Source: Bacillota bacterium
Lineage (GTDB): Bacteria > Bacillota > Thermosediminibacteria > Thermosediminibacterales > Thermosediminibacteraceae
NCBI GenBank assembly: GCA_003242255.1
Contig: QGUT01000058.1
Span: forward strand, 1-9,060
Direction of reading: 5' to 3'
Length of the DNA: 9,060 bases
A program made the translations under genes and the position numbers. Below, in pieces: positions 5,725 to 9,060 of the stretch. The notes under the pieces are model-generated. The model searched no databases. It saw only the letters and a list, made by a program, of their open reading frames with translations, and was not told the DNA's origin. Positions within the stretch are counted from its first letter, which is position 1, and every line of letters starts with the position of its first letter.

Positions 5725-6177
5725 TTGAAGCTCACTACAAAAGGCCGTTACGGGCTTTCTGCCATGTTTGATTTGGCAGTAAATTACGGCAAAGGCCCTA
5801 TACCTCTGAAAAGCGTCGCCGACAGACAAGGCATTTCCGAACACTATCTGGAACAGCTAATCATGATTTTGAGAAAAGCAGGGCTGGTAAAAAGCGTTCG
5901 CGGCGCTCAGGGCGGTTATATGCTGGCCAAAAAACCTTCAGAAATAACGGTGGGCGATGTTTTAAGAGCCCTCGAAGGACCAATCGGGCTCGTGGATTGT
6001 GTCCTGGAACAGGACCCGGTAGAATGCGAAAAAGCCGAAACTTGCATAATGAAGTTGGTATGGGAAAAAATAAGGGACAGCATAATTCAGGCTGTGGATT
6101 CGATTACGCTTCAGGACATGTGCAACGAAGCAGAAAGACGCAAAGCTTCTGCTCATAACTATATGTATTACATTTAG
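5725..6177 (+). CDS. iscR: Rrf2-family Fe-S cluster regulator IscR
   Basis: This is a 150-residue winged-helix repressor. It opens with MKLTTKGRYGLSAMFDLA, the Rrf2 hallmark. The recognition-helix region follows (SVADRQGISEHYLEQLIMILRKAGLV, about 30-55), then the wing SVRGAQGGYMLAK (57-69). C92, C101 and C107 form the three-cysteine [2Fe-2S] site expected of IscR; cluster-free CymR lacks this set. A further C133 is near the C-terminus. Cluster-loaded IscR normally represses its own operon, linking isc expression to Fe-S demand. The start is the TTG at 5725 with AGGGG 9 bases upstream. It is first in the operon, 41 bases before iscS, and is probably autoregulated through the repeat in its promoter. 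Confidence 0.93.
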   Translation: MKLTTKGRYGLSAMFDLAVNYGKGPIPLKSVADRQGISEHYLEQLIMILRKAGLVKSVRGAQGGYMLAKKPSEITVGDVLRALEGPIGLVDCVLEQDPVECEKAETCIMKLVWEKIRDSIIQAVDSITLQDMCNEAERRKASAHNYMYYI

Positions 6178-6218
6178 TTTCGAATAAAATATTTAATCAC
6201 AAAGAAGGAGATGAACTT

Positions 6219-7397
6219 ATGAAAAGAATTTATATGGACCATGCCGGTACCACTCCGGTAAGGCAGGAAGTCGTAGAAGCTATGCTGCCCTATTTTACCG
6301 AAAAATTCGGTAACGCCTCGACCATATATTCCTACGGCCGAGAAGCAAAGGCAGCCATAGAGGAAGCCCGCGAGAAAGTCGCCAATCTCATCGGCGCTGA
6401 TCCCAGAGAAATATTTTTCACCGCTGGTGGCACCGAATCGGACAACTGGGCCATAAGGGGCATTGCCCATGCCAATAAGCAAAAAGGAAAGCACATAATC
6501 ACCTCCTCCATTGAGCACCATGCAGTGCTCCATACTTGTGAGGATTTGGAAAAAGAAGGTTTCAAGGTGACATACCTCCCCGTAGACAAATACGGCTTGG
6601 TAAAGGTCGAAGACGTGCTGAACGCTATCACCGATGAAACAATTTTAATCACCATAATGCACGCCAACAACGAAATTGGGACGATAGAACCCATTGCCGA
6701 GATCGGAAAAGCCCTTAAAAAGCTGGACAGAAAAATATACTTCCATACCGATGCCGTACAGACGGTGGGAAAAATTCCGGTCAACGTCGATGAACTGGGA
6801 GTGGACCTTTTGAGCATTTCCGCTCACAAAATTTACGGCCCTAAAGGCGTCGGCGCTCTGTACATCAGAAAGGGCACCAAAATCAAGCCCTTCATTACCG
6901 GTGGTGCCCAGGAAAACAAAAGGCGCGCTGGAACTGAAAACGTCCCAGCTATCGTCGGATTTGGCAAAGCGGCAGAATTGATCGGGAAAGAACTCGACGA
7001 GCAGTATAAAAAACTGACTTATCTTAGAGATAAACTTATCAAAGGCATAATGGAGAGAATACCTGACGTGATACTAAACGGCCATCCGACCCAGCGGCTG
7101 CCCCACAACGTGAACCTGTGCTTCAAATATATTGAGGGCGAGTCCTTGCTCCTCAATCTGGACATGAAGGGCATCTGCGCATCCAGTGGGTCGGCGTGCA
7201 CTTCGGGTTCTCTCGAGCCATCGCACGTGCTCCTGGCGATAGGAATTCCCCATGAAATAGCCCATGGTTCTTTGAGACTCACTCTGGGAAGGGACAACAC
7301 GGAAGAAGACGTGGATTACGTGCTCGAAGTGCTTCCCGGCATAGTGGAGAAGCTGCGCAGTATGTCTCCCCTCTATCCATCCAAAGGAGGTAATTGA
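6219..7397 (+). CDS. iscS: Cysteine desulfurase IscS/NifS
   Basis: This 392-residue PLP enzyme converts cysteine to alanine and carries the released sulfur as a persulfide. The sequence shows YMDHAGTTP (5-13), GTESDNWA (71-78), IEHHAVL (98-104) and DAVQ (178-181). PLP lysine K204 lies in SAHKIYGPKG. The loop cysteine C327, which bears the persulfide, lies in SSGSACTSGS. The long active-site loop makes this a group I (IscS/NifS) enzyme, not SufS. The start has AAGGAG (6205-6210) 8 bases upstream. It lies between its regulator and the IscU scaffold, and can feed sulfur both to IscU and to the downstream thiolase MnmA. Confidence 0.97.
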   Translation: MKRIYMDHAGTTPVRQEVVEAMLPYFTEKFGNASTIYSYGREAKAAIEEAREKVANLIGADPREIFFTAGGTESDNWAIRGIAHANKQKGKHIITSSIEHHAVLHTCEDLEKEGFKVTYLPVDKYGLVKVEDVLNAITDETILITIMHANNEIGTIEPIAEIGKALKKLDRKIYFHTDAVQTVGKIPVNVDELGVDLLSISAHKIYGPKGVGALYIRKGTKIKPFITGGAQENKRRAGTENVPAIVGFGKAAELIGKELDEQYKKLTYLRDKLIKGIMERIPDVILNGHPTQRLPHNVNLCFKYIEGESLLLNLDMKGICASSGSACTSGSLEPSHVLLAIGIPHEIAHGSLRLTLGRDNTEEDVDYVLEVLPGIVEKLRSMSPLYPSKGGN

Positions 7398-7399
7398 AA

Positions 7400-7786
7400 A
7401 TGTATAGCGAAAAAGTGATGGATCATTTTACAAACCCGAGAAATGTGGGTGAAATTCCGGATGCGGACGGCATCGGTGAAGTCGGAAATCCGGTTTGCGG
7501 AGATATAATGAAAATATTCATAAAGGTAAAAGACAACGTAATCGAAGACATCAAATTTAAAACTTTCGGCTGCGGAGCCGCTATAGCTACAAGCAGCATG
7601 GTCACCGAAATGGTAAAGGGAAAAACTCTAGATGAGGCATTAAAAGTTACCAATAAGGCAGTGGCCGAAGCCCTAGGGGGACTGCCTCCGGTGAAGATGC
7701 ACTGTTCTAACCTGGCCGCCGATGCTCTTCACGCTGCCATAGAAGATTATAAGAAGAAAAAGGCGAGCGGAGATGCCTCTAAATAA
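7400..7786 (+). CDS. iscU: Fe-S cluster assembly scaffold IscU
   Basis: This 128-residue scaffold assembles [2Fe-2S] clusters from IscS-derived sulfur. The three ligand cysteines are C33 (NPVCGD), C58 (FGCGAA) and C102 (MHCSNLA), with the conserved D35 and H101. It lacks the insertion that marks SufU, so it is IscU-like. LPPVKM (95-100) keeps the LPPVK motif read by the HscA chaperone in proteobacteria. I start it at the ATG at 7400, because GGAGGT (7386-7391) is 8 bases upstream. An in-frame TTG at 7394 is too close to that site. The ATG lies 2 bases after the iscS stop, so translation is probably coupled. Its last 14 bases overlap mnmA. Confidence 0.95.
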   Translation: MYSEKVMDHFTNPRNVGEIPDADGIGEVGNPVCGDIMKIFIKVKDNVIEDIKFKTFGCGAAIATSSMVTEMVKGKTLDEALKVTNKAVAEALGGLPPVKMHCSNLAADALHAAIEDYKKKKASGDASK

Positions 7787-8867
7787 AAAAAGAGTAGTCG
7801 TTGCCATGAGCGGTGGAGTGGACAGCTCCACCTGCGCTTATTTATTAAAGGAGCAAGGTTACGAAGTCATAGGCATCACCATGCAGATTTGGCAGGACCC
7901 TTCGGAGGAATATGTGTATCGGGAAGGTGGCTGCTGCTCCATAGGCGCCGTATACGATGCGCGCCGAGTGGCCGAAAAGCTAAAAATCCCCTACTACGTG
8001 CTGAATTTCAAGGAATTATTTAACGAGAAGGTAATCGAGTACTTTGTGGACGAATACATGGCGGGAAGGACTCCGAACCCCTGCATAGCTTGCAATAAAT
8101 ACGTTAAATTCGAAGCCCTCTTGCAGAAAGCGATGGAAATCGATGCTTTCTATCTTGCCACAGGCCATTACGCGAGAGTAGAATACAGCAGCGAATCAGG
8201 CAGGTACCTTTTGAAGAAGGGAAAGGACAAGCACAAGGATCAATCTTACGCCCTCTACAATTTGACTCAGGATCAACTCGAGCACCTTCTCCTTCCTCTG
8301 GGAGAATTTACCAAGACTGAGGTTAGAGAAATAGCTCGCAAAGCAGGACTTCCTGTCGCAGAAAAGCCCGACAGCCAGGAGATCTGCTTCGTCAATACGA
8401 CTTACAAAGATTTCCTCAAAGAGAGGGCATCTGACCGGATAAAACCCGGTCCGATTTTGGACACCAGTGGAGAAGTTCTGGGACAGCACGAAGGAATTGC
8501 CTTTTACACCATAGGTCAGAGGCGGGGACTGGGAATTTCGGCTGGAAAACCGCTCTACGTAGTGGACATTGATCCGAAAAAAAACGCGGTAATAGTGGGA
8601 GAAGAAAAGGATCTTTTTACCAAAGAATTTTACGCGGAAAAAATTAATTGGATAGCTTTTGATTCTCTCGAGAAAAATATCAGAGCATGGGCAAAAATAA
8701 GGTACAATTTTGAAGAAAAGCCGGCCGAAATTAGTCCTTTAGATTCTGACAATGTAAAAGTAATTTTCGACGAACCGCAAAAATCGGTGACGCCCGGACA
8801 GTCGGTAGTCTTTTATAACGGCGACCTGGTACTGGGCGGTGGAATGATAACTAGAAAAGAAAAATAA
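7773..8867 (+). CDS. mnmA: tRNA-uridine 2-sulfurtransferase MnmA
   Basis: This 364-residue enzyme makes 2-thiouridine at U34 of tRNA-Lys, -Glu and -Gln. It adenylates the base and transfers sulfur derived from IscS. The PP-loop SGGVDSS is at 13-19. The catalytic pair is C107 (in CNKYVKF) and C205 (in SQEICF). GQRRGLGI (249-256) lies in the central domain and a beta-barrel tail completes the family length. An extra C104 turns the first site into CIAC, a CxxC, where E. coli has DxxC. There is also a CC pair at 54-55. The start overlaps iscU by 14 bases in another frame. Its ribosome site is weak (AAAGG about 9 bases upstream), which suggests translational coupling. It is the last gene of the operon. 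Confidence 0.96.
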   Translation: MPLNKKRVVVAMSGGVDSSTCAYLLKEQGYEVIGITMQIWQDPSEEYVYREGGCCSIGAVYDARRVAEKLKIPYYVLNFKELFNEKVIEYFVDEYMAGRTPNPCIACNKYVKFEALLQKAMEIDAFYLATGHYARVEYSSESGRYLLKKGKDKHKDQSYALYNLTQDQLEHLLLPLGEFTKTEVREIARKAGLPVAEKPDSQEICFVNTTYKDFLKERASDRIKPGPILDTSGEVLGQHEGIAFYTIGQRRGLGISAGKPLYVVDIDPKKNAVIVGEEKDLFTKEFYAEKINWIAFDSLEKNIRAWAKIRYNFEEKPAEISPLDSDNVKVIFDEPQKSVTPGQSVVFYNGDLVLGGGMITRKEK

Positions 8868-8889
8868 AACGACATCAAATTTTGATGTC
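8857..8889. terminator. Palindromic terminator between convergent genes
   Basis: GACATCAAATTTTGATGTC (8871-8889) is a perfect palindrome with 9-base arms and a single central base. On the minus strand it runs directly into GTTTTATTTTTC, a good terminator for the gene ending at 8875. On the plus strand the T run (8903-8910) starts about 13 bases after the stem, so termination of mnmA here would be weaker. Confidence 0.6.
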
Positions 8890-9060
8890 TATGTGATTGG
8901 TGTTTTTTTTGGGAGCTTTCTCCTTTTTTTTATTTTTTTCTTCCTTTCTCCTTTCTTTTTCTGAAGTCACCTGGATTCTTTCCGATTTGGGGGAGGAATT
9001 TATTTTTTGCCTTTCTATCTCCTGCTGTTTTTGAAACTGCACCCCTAACATGCTTTGAAA
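8875..9060 (-). CDS. C-terminal fragment of a K/E/Q-rich hypothetical protein
   Basis: An open frame enters from the right edge and runs 61 codons to TGA. It begins FQSMLGVQFQKQQEIERQ, continues through a highly charged lysine- and glutamate-rich stretch, and ends in NTNHIDIKI. The ordered C-terminal HIDIKI after a charged low-complexity region recalls small uncharacterised clostridial proteins that end in H-(I/V)-D-(I/L)-(R/K)-I, though I recognise no function. An internal ATG at 9049-9051 has no ribosome binding site, so the true start is probably outside the window. It converges on mnmA with 7 bases between stop codons, and its last codons lie inside the palindromic terminator. The charged stretch is compositionally biased, but the frame is uninterrupted and ends at a terminator, which supports a real gene. 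Confidence 0.65.
   Translation of the reverse strand, partial: FQSMLGVQFQKQQEIERQKINSSPKSERIQVTSEKERRKEEKNKKKEKAPKKNTNHIDIKI

Noticed and set aside
7394..7396. TTG start for iscU overlapping the iscS stop
   Set aside because: It lies about 3 bases from the Shine-Dalgarno sequence, too close. The ATG at 7400 has normal spacing and gives the usual IscU N-terminus.

Overview
The window reads as a chromosomal housekeeping segment from a Gram-positive, endospore-forming, probably clostridial and possibly thermophilic bacterium. The evidence is a T-box leader in front of thrS, a spore-type alpha/beta SASP, IscR/IscS/IscU directly followed by mnmA (a gene order I associate with Clostridia), strong AGGAGG-type ribosome binding sites, TTG starts and CCA-encoded tRNAs. 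Thermoanaerobacterales-like organisms would fit, but that placement is an inference from gene content and style. I see no phage genes, insertion sequences, CRISPR array or rRNA.

Left half (1-5266), all on the minus strand. Read in the direction of transcription (right to left), it holds: an isolated hisC aminotransferase with its own promoter; a small alpha/beta-type spore protein gene; a seven-gene tRNA operon (Val-UAC, Asp, Phe, Gly, Cys, Leu-UAA, Val-GAC) with a consensus promoter and an intrinsic terminator; a short two-anchor DUF445 membrane protein whose start lies almost on that terminator; a consensus promoter and T-box riboswitch with an ACC threonine specifier controlling thrS; and, just past thrS, another promoter with a chain of hairpins running off the window edge. 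That last element is most simply the leader of the infC-rpmI-rplT operon that often follows thrS in Firmicutes.

Right half (5285-8867), plus strand. A free-standing NifU C-terminal (Nfu) domain protein has its own promoter and a strong terminator. It is followed by an iscR-iscS-iscU-mnmA operon. IscR is the Rrf2-type Fe-S sensor and probable autoregulator, IscS the cysteine desulfurase, IscU the scaffold, and MnmA the tRNA U34 2-thiolase that uses sulfur originating from IscS. This MnmA carries a CxxC plus a distal Cys, which would suit a Fe-S-dependent thiolase sitting beside its cluster supplier. Nfu probably acts in the same pathway as a scaffold or carrier.

Right edge (8875-9060): the C-terminal end of a lysine/glutamate/glutamine-rich minus-strand gene converges on mnmA with a 7-base gap. 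A palindromic terminator overlaps its last codons.

I found no clearly unprecedented system. The more interesting points are regulatory: an 8-bp inverted repeat around the iscR promoter, a periodic GCGA array in the pre-tRNA leader, a DUF445 gene with no room for its own promoter, and the structured leader at the left edge.
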